Part shown: one piece after another, positions 23,068-34,021 of the stretch
How positions within the stretch are numbered: the first letter of the stretch is position 1
Layout of the letters: every line of letters begins with the position of its first letter
NCBI GenBank assembly: GCA_039602395.1
Contig: JBCNJP010000018.1
Span: 124,001-188,000, forward strand
DNA from: Deinandra increscens subsp. villosa
Taxonomy: Eukaryota > Streptophyta > Magnoliopsida > Asterales > Asteraceae
DNA length: 64,000 nucleotides
Reading direction: 5' to 3'
The notes under the pieces: model-generated
What the model was told of the DNA's origin: nothing
Seen by the model: the letters and a program-made list of their open reading frames with translations, nothing else
Database searches by the model: none
Program-made: the position numbers and the translations under genes

Positions 23068-23080
23068 GGCTCTGATACCA
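23068..23080 (-). other. Primer-binding site of the backbone element, tRNA-iMet type
   Basis: The plus strand reads GGCTCTGATACCA, the 3' end of initiator tRNA-Met, followed by three bases and then the LTR start TGTCACACCCC at 23084. Confidence 0.88.
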
Positions 23081-23083
23081 ACC

Positions 23084-23251
23084 TGTCACACCCCACCCGC
23101 ACCATGTCACGTGCGGGGGAGGTGTTGTAAACCACTGGTATCAACAACTATGAAGTTGTTGGTGAGCCGTATCCTAACCTGTTAGTCAATATTTCACAAT
23201 GCTACCGGCACTACATATTTTTCAGCATGAATGACTAGAATACAACCAGTA

Positions 23252-23300
<49 letters not shown>

Positions 23301-23658
23301 AGTCACGGGGTACAACACATGCACCAACGATTCTAGCATACTAGTCACGTAGTATTTTGCACATTACATGTGATACGCATTTTGGTAACCAGTAAGCACG
23401 CATTTGTTGCACCACAATATTTATTTTGTGGGCCTAATTTGTTACATAACAAGGTAGGGATAAATACAGAACTCATAGTGTATTATCTGTTGAATCTTGT
23501 TCAGGTGCTTTGTCCACTAATCGTTATGGATGTAGTGATCCTAGAATTAAATAGATGATAAAAATGTATGTCATAATAATACCTTGTTTTGATTGAAATT
23601 CCGGTTTCGTATTTTATAACTCAATGCTTGCTATGGTACTCTCCTATTTGTATATATA
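23084..23658 (-). repeat. 5' LTR (right copy) of the backbone element, segment 1
   Basis: Begins TGTCACACCCCACCC next to the primer site and is interrupted by the CACTA element. Contains a (TA)n tract at about 23253-23299. Confidence 0.8.
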
Positions 23659-23689
23659 CACTACAACAAACTTGACTTTTAGTGACGAC

Positions 23690-24115
23690 AAAAGGGGTAG
23701 TATTAGCGACGACATGTCGTCGCTAAACTATTTTGCGACGACATGTCATCGCAAATTTCTCGTCACTGTTGCCTTGTCGTTGTTGCCCTTTTTTGTCGTC
23801 GCAAAAATGTTCGTCGCTAAAACTCTAGCAGTAGCGACGACACCTCGTCCCTACAAAGCTGCTATAATTTTTCTTGTTTACCTTTGTTACGACGACATGT
23901 CGTCGCTATTTTTTACTTTTAGCGACGACATGTCGTCGTTAAATGTTATCTATAAAAAATAAAATAGTCACTTTTAGCGACGACATGTCGTCGCTAAATG
24001 TTATCTATAAAAAATAAAATAGTCACTTTTAGCGACGACATGTCGTCGCTAAAAGTGACCGGTCTATTTTGTTCTGGTGACTATTAGCGACGACTTGTCG
24101 TCGCTAAAAGTGACC
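23690..24115. repeat. CACTA left subterminal repeats
   Basis: Around seven copies of TTAGCGACGACATGTCGTCGCTAAA-like units plus half sites. The core GCGACGACATGTCGTCGC is a perfect 18-bp palindrome. In En/Spm, reiterated subterminal motifs are bound by TNPA. Confidence 0.92.
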
Positions 24116-24331
24116 GATTTTCTACAGCAGCTTGCTGTTTTTTGCTGTTATCCCAGCCGAAGCTGCCTGTTTCACCTGTCCAGATTTTCCAGTTTCAGCA
24201 AAATCAAACAAATCTTAATCTAAAGTTTCCATAACAACTTAAACCATTCAAAATGTCATAAAAATAAAGACAACAACGTTATAGTCATAAATTCTTGTCC
24301 GAAACAAACCGATCAAATGACAATAAACCAA

Positions 24332-25802
24332 CTACTCATCTTCGTCTTCATGGTCATCATTTTGTGAACTTGGATTCGTGTTTGATCCATTAGGTGTGCT
24401 TGATTCACCTCCACTATGCCCTCGGAGAAAAAGTGCACGCATTTCCGCCATCTCTTGGCGCATTCTTTCCATTTCTTCTTCTTGTCGGCGCGACCTTTCT
24501 TCCAACTCCTCATACTTTTTCTTTGAGGTTTGTGGTTCCGGCATATAACTTGAGGTTGCCAAGATTGGAGAAGCATGTTTCAATTTTCTTCCAACTCCGA
24601 GGATATACCCACTTCGTTCACCCAATCCACGTCCTAGGATCTCAAGTTCATCTACCTCTTCAGTTCCGCGCTCACATTGCAAGTCGGTTCTGGCTTGATC
24701 GATTTTTTCCTACATTAGAAAAACAAAGATATATTAAAGCCGATTTCACATAATTAAAAACATCAAAAGTGAATGTTTTTCCTTACATAAGTTTCCGCAG
24801 CATGTTTGTTCACAAAGACCCCTTTTCGTGAATGATTTTTGGCCCAAGTTTCAACATAACTAAATTTACCAGTTTTTTGGATCTGTAAAACAAGATAAAA
24901 GAATAATATTAAATTCTAAATTAAATAAATTTAAAAAAAATGTTACTAATAATACTAACTACTTTTTTACCTGATCATAGCGTTGACTCGAAATGGATTT
25001 CGACCCTTGCAAGCTCGGAAATAGTTGCTTTGCTATGTTGGCCTTGTTCACACTTGAACGCTTGACATACTTCTCGTCCTTAAACAGGTTGTCGATCAGG
25101 CTACGCCACTTAGTTTTATCATAACCCTTCGGACAAGAATCATAAGCTTTGCTACCCTCTTTAGAACCACCGGCATTTTCATAATGCAGTTTTAGTTTAT
25201 ATTTTTTATCCCTATAGCGGTTCGAGCATATAGTGTCTATGCTCGCTTGCACTCTAGGCCAGTGAGTTCCAGGAGCTTTTTGCCAGCTTGCAATATCAAA
25301 CATATCCTACAAAAAAGAACAAATTAGATAAAAAAAATATATAAATTAAGTTGTAAAGCATATTACAAATATTATGTACTTACAAAAAGCCCTGTATATA
25401 TCTGAAGTTTATGTGGCTCGGGAACATTTTGCCAGCTCTTATACTCAAAAACAGTATGGTCCTCCAGTAGTGTCGTGATCCACCTAGGAAACCACTTAGA
25501 GTGATCTCCAATAGCTTCTCCAGTAAGTGGATCAAAATTAATTGGTAAAGGCATGTATCCGTTGTCTTCAAAAGCCTTGAGCAACTCATAGTTCTTCGCC
25601 CCTTTACGTGTTTTCTTGGGCACAGCTACAAAACGTTAAAGAAGGTAGCAATTTAAATAGATAAACAAATTAATTAGATAACACATTAATATTAAAGAAA
25701 TTACTTACAAGACTGGCAAGAAGATGGAACATGTTTTGGATTATGAGTGGGGTCTCTTCCACCTCCATCTCCACCGTGTGCCCTTGCAATTTGTGTAGCC
25801 AT
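24332..25802 (-). CDS. TNPA-like protein of the CACTA element (Transposase_24 family), five exons
   Basis: Five exons can be read with GT-AG borders and matching phases: 25709-25802, 25384-25625, 24971-25306, 24787-24882 and 24332-24709. They give an uninterrupted protein of 381 residues starting MATQIARAHGGDGGG. The central part (SWQNVPEPHKLQIYTG, then a block with SYVETWAKNHSRKGVFVNK) is typical of the plant Ptta/En/Spm transposase family. A charged coiled coil (KKKYEELEERSRRQEEEMER) lies near residue 325, followed by an acidic tail. Family members bind the subterminal repeats and help bring transposon ends together in the nucleus. It lies downstream of TNP2 on the same strand and may share its promoter by alternative splicing, as in maize En/Spm. 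The exon model is inferred by eye. Confidence 0.85.
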
Positions 25803-25965
25803 GATAACTTAAAAAAATACATATAATTAACATGATGTGAACAACAAATAAGTAATAAATAAACAATAAGGTAATATAACTTAAAAAATCAACAAATAAG
25901 TAATAAATAAACAATAAGGTAATATAACTTAAAAATATATATATATCAAAGCATTAATCAAATAC

Positions 25966-28900
25966 TCATTCTGAATCATCGCTGGATACATAAACTTCTA
26001 CATCATTGTTGTCATCAAAATCATCATCATCTTCTTCTTCTTCTTCTTTTTCTTCCTCCTCTTCCTCTTCTTCTTCTTCTTCTTCTTCATCTTCATCTTC
26101 ATCTTCATCTTCATCAGCTTCTTCTTCTTCTTCATCCACAATCAGGGGGATGGTACTCGATGCACCAGCTTCAACTATCTCATCAACAATGGAATGTGCA
26201 TCCAAGTTTAAATCAGATGATACAGTGTCATGCAATACATCTATCGCATTACTAACACTCATACTTGGATGATCCCATAAGCTTCGATGGTGAACGTCTT
26301 CCACAACCCTCCAATTACCCGTGGTTCGAGAAGGATCTTGCAGGTAGAAGACTTGTTTAGCTTGTGTGGCTAAAATGTATCGTTGACCATCATACCACTC
26401 ACTACCAACATACAATTCACGGCTGGCATCGATAACAACGATATTGTTTTTCTTAATTACTCGTCCCTTAGCCGATGTGTTGAACCATTTACAACGAAAG
26501 AGGACAGACGAAAAACCACCTATGTAGTTCAACTGTATGATCTCCTCAAGTTGACCATAAAACGGTGTACCAGCTTCATCAAAGGTAACAACACCACTGT
26601 TTTGAGTAGTACGTTTGACATCACGACGGTGTGCCACAAATTTAACACCATTCACATTGCAAGCCATGTAAGAATATGCACTCACCAGACCATATGCCAA
26701 TGCCTTTAATTCATCGGTGCAATCAGTTTTTTCTTTATATGCAAACCACAAGGGAAATTCACTTTTCAAGTCTCTTCCCGGGTGTTCAGATTCGAATTCA
26801 CTGTATTATAGACAAAGGGTTCATAATATTATCATAAAAGCTAAAATGAATTATTATAGAAGTTCAAAAAAATACTTACGATTTGTAGGCACTAATTTCA
26901 TCGCTATTGTCGAGTATAAACCAATGTAAAGACTTTTTGGCTTCGTCAGGAAGTACAATGATTTCTCTCGCCGATGTTCGTCGACATTGCGATTGAAACA
27001 CATGCATTTGTCTTTTTTGAATCCCCCCATCATCATTTCTTTCGGGGCGGTTGAATTTGGTTTGTATAGCCTCAAGATACATAGAGCAAAATGTCAATGC
27101 TTCATCTGCAACATAACCCTCAGCTATTGAGCCTTCTGGTTTGGCTTTGTTTCTAACATAAGCTTTTAGTGTTTTCATGAATCTCTCAAAAGGATACATC
27201 CATCTCATATACACAGGGCCACCAAGAATAGCTTCTTCGGGTAAATGAAGAATGAGATGAACCATTATGTCAAAGAACGCCGGAGGATATATCAATTCTA
27301 AATTGCACAATATCTTTACCACTTCCCCTTGAGCCTTACGCATGTCAGACACAGCTAGTGATCTTGCACATATCTTTTTAAAGAATGTGCAAAGGTTAAT
27401 AATTACTGATGAAACATCTGCATTTAGACCTGCTTGGACCCCGATTGGTAGTAGTCGTTGCATGAGAATGTGATGATCGTGAGACTTTAACCCGACTATA
27501 TTTGAATTATTAGCAAGGACCTTACTTTTGAAGTTGGATCCAAAACCATCAGGTAGTCTCACTTCTTTAATGAAGCGACAAAATCGTTCTCGGTCACTAG
27601 GTTTGAAAGAGTATGGAGCTTGAGGTTGAATGGCTTTCTTATTGTTTTGTGTTTTTAGCCATAGATTTTCCCGTATCCCCAACTTTTGCAAATCTCCTCT
27701 TGCTTTTGGTGTGTCTTTTGATTTGTCATTCATCAATAAAGTACCCAACAAACTCTCACACACATTCTTCTCGATATGCATTACATCAAGATTATGTTTT
27801 AATTCGAGAGAAGACCAATAATCAAGCTCGAAGAAGATACTCTTTTTCCTCCAATTCAGCTCCTTACTATACTTTATTTTCACACCTCCATGGTTAGGAT
27901 GCCTACCTGGAACAAGATTAGCAAAGATATTTAGTTCTTGCAATATCTCTGCAGTACTAGGCTTTTTAGGAGCCTTTCTTTGTTCTGTTTTGCCATTAAA
28001 CAACAGACTTTTCCTCCACTTATGCTTCCTATCCTGCAAGAATCTTCTATGACCAACAAATGCTATCTTACTCTTTACACGTTCTGAGGGTGTGTCTTTG
28101 TGACAAGTAGCGCATGCTTTATAACCTTGACCACTCCATCCAGACAAGCTGCTACGAGCAGGATAATCATTAATCGTCCATAATAGTGCCGCACGCATAT
28201 TGAAAACAGTCTTGGTTGATGCGTCTACCATTTGAACTCCTTCGGCCCACAACATTTTCAACTCATCAACTAAAGGCCTCAAGAAAACATCTATGTCCTT
28301 TCCAGGTGATTTAGGACCGGGAATTAGTAAAGTCAACATAAAAGAAGACTCTTTCATGCATGCCCACGGCGGTGTATTGTATGTTGTTAACACTACCGGC
28401 CACATGCTATACGACAAAGACATATTGCCGAATGGGTTAAAGCCATCGGCAGCCAAACCTAAACGAACGTTCCTTGGTTCTATGGAAAAATCAGGATATC
28501 TCTTATCAAAATTTTGCCATGCCTCCCCGTCCACTGGATGACGCATAATACCATCCGTTGAGCGTCCAGTATTATGCCAAGTCATATCATTCGCCGTGAA
28601 CCTGGAACTATACCTTCGTCGAAGCCGTGGAGTTAAAGGAAAGTAGCGTAACACTTTACTTGGTACTTTTATCTTCCCGTTTGTGTTTTTGTTACGCTAT
28701 CTGCTCTCGTTACAAACCGGACAATTCTGCAAAGCTGCGTTCTCCTTCCAAAACAAAGCACAATCATTTTCGCATACATGAATGGATTCATATCCTAGCC
28801 CTATCTTCCTCAACTTCTTCTTACAATCATAATATGATTCTGGCACATGATTTCCTTTTGGTAATACAGATCGTAGAAACTCAAGAAGTTGGTTAAATGA

Positions 28901-29404
28901 ACTATTCGTCCATTTGTTAGCGGCCTTCATGTGCATCATTTTTGCTACAAAGTTTAAAGATGACATCCAAGTACAATCGGGGTATATTTCGGTTTTTAGC
29001 TCGTCAAACAATGCATCGAATTCTGGGTCTAAACCGGTTCCATCTTCATCTACATTCGTAATTAGCTCTTCTCTAAGATCATCATATACATCAAACATTT
29101 CACCAATTTCTTCTTCAATCCGTGGCTTTTTACTATAAATAGCTGCTACTTCCGCCTCATTAGCATATCTTTCACCGTGATGTACCCATGTCACATACGC
29201 TTGTAGAAACCCATATTGTTGTACGTGGGCAATTATCGTATCCATATCCTCTCTGTTACGATTGACACACCTTTTACACGGGCAACACGCTTTTCCTTCA
29301 CTGTTAACATGGTTCCTCGCAATATTGATAAAGTTGTAAAGATCCGTTATAAAATCCTTAGAAGTCCGGTTTCGCAACTTAGTCCAGCTCTTATCAATTG
29401 TCAT
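25966..29404 (-). pseudogene. TNP2 (TNPD-type) CACTA transposase with one in-frame stop
   Basis: Exon 1 is 26880-29404 and exon 2 is 25966-26800, joined by a 79-bp GT-AG intron (26801-26879) that keeps frame, for about 1119 residues. The N-terminal segment starts MTIDKSWTKL and has a zinc-finger-like CCPCKRC. The middle carries the TNP2 hallmarks NCPVCNESR, KVLRYFPLTPRLRRRY, GLAADGFNPFGNMS and DVMHIEKNVCESLLGTLL. The C-terminal domain has WYDGQRYILATQAKQVFYL and ends in a long Asp/Glu tract. A TAG at 28697-28699 falls right after NESR, where relatives usually have Trp. No other break is seen, so the gene is almost intact. The enzyme cuts at the transposon ends. Confidence 0.9.
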
Positions 29405-30454
29405 TGCTGTTTTATTATAAAAAATTAGATTGCTAAATATAAACAAACTCTAGCTAGTGTTTTCTATCCTAATCATACAGATGGGTGAAGGTATAAAGGG
29501 TCACCAAAATCAAGATTGTTTATCAGATTGGTAGTAACAACACTTGTCTCAGGCATGATAGAATAGGAACAAACAAGCACACACACGTAAGACCACTTGT
29601 ACCAAAAACGAAGTCTATCCAAGAGCAAATTACCTGCCTACTCGAGCAGACAGACTATGAGTTAGCCTATCAGCAAAATGATTAATGTCCTTCAAAATTC
29701 TTGTTTGTGCTATACTCTTATTTAGCTTATACCTATGAACTTAAAACAATGAAACTCACAAAATCAAACACAACTCGGTCAATACAACAACACAAAGAAG
29801 CACAAATGAAAAAATGCAAATGCTGCAATAGACATCAAACAAAAGATACCAATTACATAACTGTTTTTGCAATTAAAACCATCCAAAGTATTCACTTACA
29901 TGTTACAGGGCCAATCCATGAATTCAAACGATAAAAAGAAACACAAATTGCAAGTCACATACGTTCTTGTTGCATATAAATGCATAAAAATAATGTAAGT
30001 TTTAAAGATCTGTACACACAAAACTATCTTAAATATTAAAAAAAGAAGCTAAAAGCTATCATCAACAAAACTTGTAGGAAACAATAATAACCGATAAAGG
30101 GGCAGTGAGGTGCAGACACCTTAACACATCAAGTTTTGAGGTGGGAGAATCTTATTTCTTTGTTCTTGTGGTGATTTAGGGATTAGGGTTTCACAAACAT
30201 CGTGTAATATGACAACCATATGGGTTTGTTGAAAATATGATAAAGTTCACAAATTAAAACAACAAATGATAATAGGCAACGAGCTTAGGGGAAGATTGGT
30301 AATCGAATTGAATCAAACGACGGTAAACAAATTCTCTTTTTTCTCAGATCTATCGGTTCTATAGCAGATTCCTAAATTCAGGAAAGGGGAAGATTGCTAA
30401 TTTATGAAATTGTAGACGATGTATATGAGGTTGGGGAGTGGTTGAAATTAATCA
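29405..30454 (-). other. CACTA 5' region upstream of TNP2
   Basis: About 1 kb of AT-rich sequence between the GC-rich block and TNP2. It probably holds leader and intron sequence. No protein is recognised. Confidence 0.55.
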
Positions 30455-30690
30455 TTACCTGGCGGTGGGGCGGTGGGGCGGTGGCGCGGTGGCGATGGTC
30501 GGAGAAGAGCGGCGCGGCTGTTTGGCGCCCGGAGAAGTCGCGCGGACGGACAGCGGAGGCGGGACGTCACCGGACGTCGGTGGTGGTGACGTGACGCGCG
30601 GTGGAGGTGGGAGCGGAGGTCGGCTGGCGTCGATCGGAGGTGCAGGGGGAGACGTCGCGGGGGGGGGGGGGGGTTGTGTTAGAGAATGAA
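30455..30690 (-). promoter_or_regulatory. GC-rich control region of the CACTA element (candidate)
   Basis: A sharply GC-rich island with GGCGGTGGGGCGG repeats, many CpG and CNG sites and a G-run at 30660-30674, in otherwise AT-rich DNA. It stands between the right subterminal repeats and the transposase genes. Its position and composition match the GC-rich downstream control region of maize Spm, where methylation controls activity. Plus-strand frames here are composition artefacts. Confidence 0.55.
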
Positions 30691-30737
30691 AAGAGACGCC
30701 GATCTGGGTTTTGTATAAGTTAGGGTTTTTTTAATTT

Positions 30738-31128
30738 GCGACGACATGTCGTCGCAACAGGTAATACCATTTTAGCGACGACATGTCGTCGCTAAATGTC
30801 TTCTTCTTAATTTAATTGCATTTTTTTGCGACGACATGTCGCCGCAAACCTTATTACACTTTTTGCGACGACATATCGTCGCTAAATATTTTTTTTGTTA
30901 TTTTATTTGCTGCTAGTTTACGACGACATGTCGTCGTTAGAGTTTTCCTATTGGCGCCTACATTTTTCATTTCCCGCTCACCTCATTTGCGACGACATGT
31001 CGTCGCTAAATCCATCAACTATAAAAAAAATTTAGAAAAGTCATTTGCGACGACATGTCGTCGCTAATTCCAACTCATTTGCGATGACAAATGTCGTCGC
31101 TATTGCTGTCGTCGCAAATGCCAGTATT
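30738..31128. repeat. CACTA right subterminal repeats
   Basis: About eight copies of TTGCGACGACATGTCGTCGC with variants (for example CATATCGTCGC and TGTCGCCGC). It has the same palindromic core as the left end. Confidence 0.92.
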
Positions 31129-31141
31129 TGTTATAGTGATA

Positions 31142-31577
31142 TCAACTGTCATATTGGTTCCCAAAATGTCCTAACCTCAAATTTTATTGAACTTAAATAT
31201 TATGTATTTAAACTGTTGCATAATGCAATACTAATGTTGCATAATGCAATACTAAGTATTCTGATATTCGCGATCCGCGAATAGTGTTTAATCATATTCT
31301 GGAAAAGTGTGTGTCATGTACCGCTTCAAGTTTTATTGAACTCGAATTTTTCTGTTGTTAGTATTGTTGCATAGTGCAATACTAAGCATCTATTTTTATT
31401 TAAACTTTGAAACTTCAAGTAATGTTATCTCATTTACATTTTTACAAAGACTAAAGCATAAATATTTGTATTAAACCTGCGAGTCAAAACTGATTAATAT
31501 TAAGATTATATATTTTATCCAAACCGAGTGTCAGGCATTATTTTGTCAATTTCCATAGTCCAACTTCTAACAGATTC

Positions 31578-31622
<45 letters not shown>

Positions 31623-32989
31623 CCCAACCCGACATCTCCATAAATAACATCATGTGCTATAAAGACTTGTACACAAACTTTCGAGTTTTGTAATATTTCC
31701 ATTATTACAAAATTCTATACATATCATTTTTAGATAATCCAATAACTTTTTGCGATGTCGTAGATTCTTACAAAACGGTTTTGTTTGTGTACAAGATCAT
31801 TATAATGATAATTATATAACAAACACGGTATACCTTCTGGTTGGTACGCGACTGAACCCGGTTAACCGTAAAACATGAAACATGTCCGAATTTAATGAAT
31901 GAATAGTCCATCCCGCTTAGAATTTTGCCACGTGTAATAATCGATGCTCGGTTTTCTGGTTTGACCTTGTTTGACCCAAGATAATTGTTGACTAGCCTCG
32001 TTACAGTTGAATTTTCGTTGACCAGATTCGTTTGCCGAGTTAACTCAGTTGACCCGGTGTCGAGTTAACTCATTTCTACTAAATTCCATATCCAAACACT
32101 CCAAATTTACCAAAACTTATATCCAAACACTCCCACAATCATTTCTAACCAAAAATGCCACTGCATCATCATCATTACAAACCATTCCGGCGGCCAGAGG
32201 CCATGGCCGGCGCCGGACAGTGGTGCCATGACCTAGAACCGCTACGGTAATATTTCCCATCATTATCCAAACTCAAAACAATGTCAAATCTGTGACATGC
32301 AACAACAAATCGGGATTTAAAAAGATGAATTACAAGAGGAATCAAAGAAAACCCAAGATTAAACCACCATTACTTACCGATCGGTGGCTGGGATATCGAA
32401 ATCGCGATAGATAGGGGGTCACCGGACCAATTTCGGTGGTCGCCACCACCATCCGAACCCTAACCGCCGCTGGCGAAAACGAAATCGCGACCCAAAGAGG
32501 TCGTCGGCGCTGCTGCTGTCTTCGAGAAAGGAGGGAAATGCGAGAGGGTAGTCGGAGCTCACAAAAACCCACCGCCGCCGCCCTAGGGCGGAACCCTAGG
32601 CGGATCTACGGCTGTCGCCGCCTCCTGTCATCGCAACCAGAAATCACCATGGGAGCCGCATATCTAACAAAGAAACGATGGGGAGAAGAGGAGGAGATTA
32701 AGGGACAAAAACGAAATAGGGGGTCGCCGCCGGAATACCGGCCGGTCTTGTGGCCGGAATCTGCATCACCGGAAAACTGGTTGGGAGCTCTTGCTCTGCT
32801 CTCTCTCACGACACACACTAAGTGTGTGTTTGTTTTTATTTTAAATGAAGTAAAAAGGGTAAACTCCTTTTTATGCATAGGGTTTTTAGTGTGGCCACCC
32901 TTAAACTAACAGGTATAATACCGTGATATCTGAACACGTTAGACTATAAATATCTCGTTAACGTTCCATGATAGTTCTAAAATGAATGG
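31142..32989 (-). repeat. 5' LTR (right copy) of the backbone element, segment 2
   Basis: Continues the LTR after the CACTA. It contains TTGCATAATGCAATACTAA direct repeats (31215-31260), (TA)n at 31580-31617, and from 31622 a close copy of 9399-13208. It ends with AATGG, the left TSD of the composite insertion. Confidence 0.85.
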
Positions 32990-34007
32990 TGTTGGAACCT
33001 GGAGGTTGGTGATAACACGAACACACGAACCCAAGAACAAGATCACAGGTAAAGCTGCAGAACCAACATGTATTTTGCTATTTATGTATTTGAACTCTTT
33101 GGTTGGTAATAATTTAGTTAATGTTGAACTTTGAATATTTACTTTGAATGTTTGGTTATTATCTTATGTTGGTTCAGCTTGATTTACATTTGTGTTGATC
33201 TTGTGATTGTATGTTTGTTTGGTTGTTCAACACTTAGAATATTTTCATGCTTGAGTTGTTCTTAACGATCAGGTCAAACTACTCTTAACGATCTGACCCT
33301 TGTTGTGCTTAACGATCTGCCTGACAAAGGTGTTAACGACTTGAGTACATTGGCCTTAACGACTTGCATGTGAAATATGCTTAACGATCTGACTTTGTTC
33401 ATCTTAACGACCTGCCTCCTCAATGACTTGTAACGATCTGCCTCTCTAACGACCTGCCTCACATGTCTTAACGACTTGTCCTGATCATTTAGCCTTAACG
33501 ACCTGAAGAACCAATCTACCGATCTGGTGAAACCTTAACGACTTGCCTATGTTGTGCTTAACGACCTGGCTAGTCTGAAGGAGCCTTAACGATCAGATAC
33601 ATTGTTCTTAACGACCTGGCTATGTGTTCACATGTGGCTAATGATCTTACCTGTGCAACTTAACGATCAGCTTCTTGTGACTAACGATCTGACAATAAGT
33701 GTTAGACGAATTTAATGATTCCTTGATGTGATGTGTGATTCTCCTTGTATTCTGTGCATAGACACTTGTGCTCCTCATTGGGTATAAATAGGAATTCTTA
33801 GGAAACCCTAGACAAGCCTTGAGAGAACCTCCTGAGGAGCACTGTGTGTTTGTGTGTATGTTCTTGCTGTGTTTTTGAGTTTCAGAGATTTTCTTCAACC
33901 ATGGCAAGGCAATGTTGCTGATCCAACCAAGGATGATCATCACACGTGATTTCCGCACTCGTGTTATGAATCAAATGATGATCTTTGGCTAGAAATCGGT
34001 CCTGACA
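32990..34007 (+). repeat. Left LTR of the composite element
   Basis: 1018 bp, with a TATA box GTATAAATAG near 33780. At 33265-33690 it has about 19 copies of CTTAACGACCTG or CTTAACGATCTG. Confidence 0.8.
33265..33690 (+). repeat. CTTAACGAYCTG interspersed short repeats
   Basis: About 19 copies of a 12-base word (CTTAACGACCTG, CTTAACGATCTG, CTTAACGACTTG, CTTAACGATCAG) at irregular 15-35-bp spacing. Spacers are unrelated. This is not a CRISPR, because the repeats are short and degenerate and the spacing varies. Confidence 0.88.
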
Positions 34008-34009
34008 AT

Positions 34010-34021
34010 TGGTATCAGAGC
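34010..34021 (+). other. Primer-binding site, tRNA-iMet type
   Basis: TGGTATCAGAGC, two bases after the left LTR. Confidence 0.88.

Larger units (their letters stand above)
23659..31138 (-). mobile_element. CACTA (En/Spm) DNA transposon, nearly intact
   Basis: 7480 bp. The left end is CACTACAACAAACTTGAC and the right end, read inwards, is CACTATAACAAATACTGG. A 3-bp TSD ATA flanks it (23656-23658, 31139-31141). Arrays of a palindromic subterminal repeat occupy both ends. On the minus strand it carries a TNP2 transposase gene, then a TNPA-like gene, the usual order for the family. A GC-rich segment precedes the genes. It lies within the right LTR of the backbone element. Confidence 0.95.

Noticed and set aside
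23061..23080. Initiator tRNA-Met gene fragment
   Set aside because: It is the primer site of the backbone element, three bases from the LTR.
23690..24115. CRISPR-like palindromic repeats
   Set aside because: They are CACTA subterminal repeats with matching copies at the other end.
26006..26272. Poly-serine open frame
   Set aside because: It is the antisense of the Asp/Glu tail of TNP2.
30394..30689. Plus-strand Gly/Ala/Arg-rich frames
   Set aside because: They follow from the GC-rich control region of the CACTA and run against its genes.
33265..33690. CRISPR-like array of short repeats
   Set aside because: The genome is a plant, the repeats are only 12 bases and degenerate, spacing varies widely, and the array lies within an LTR.
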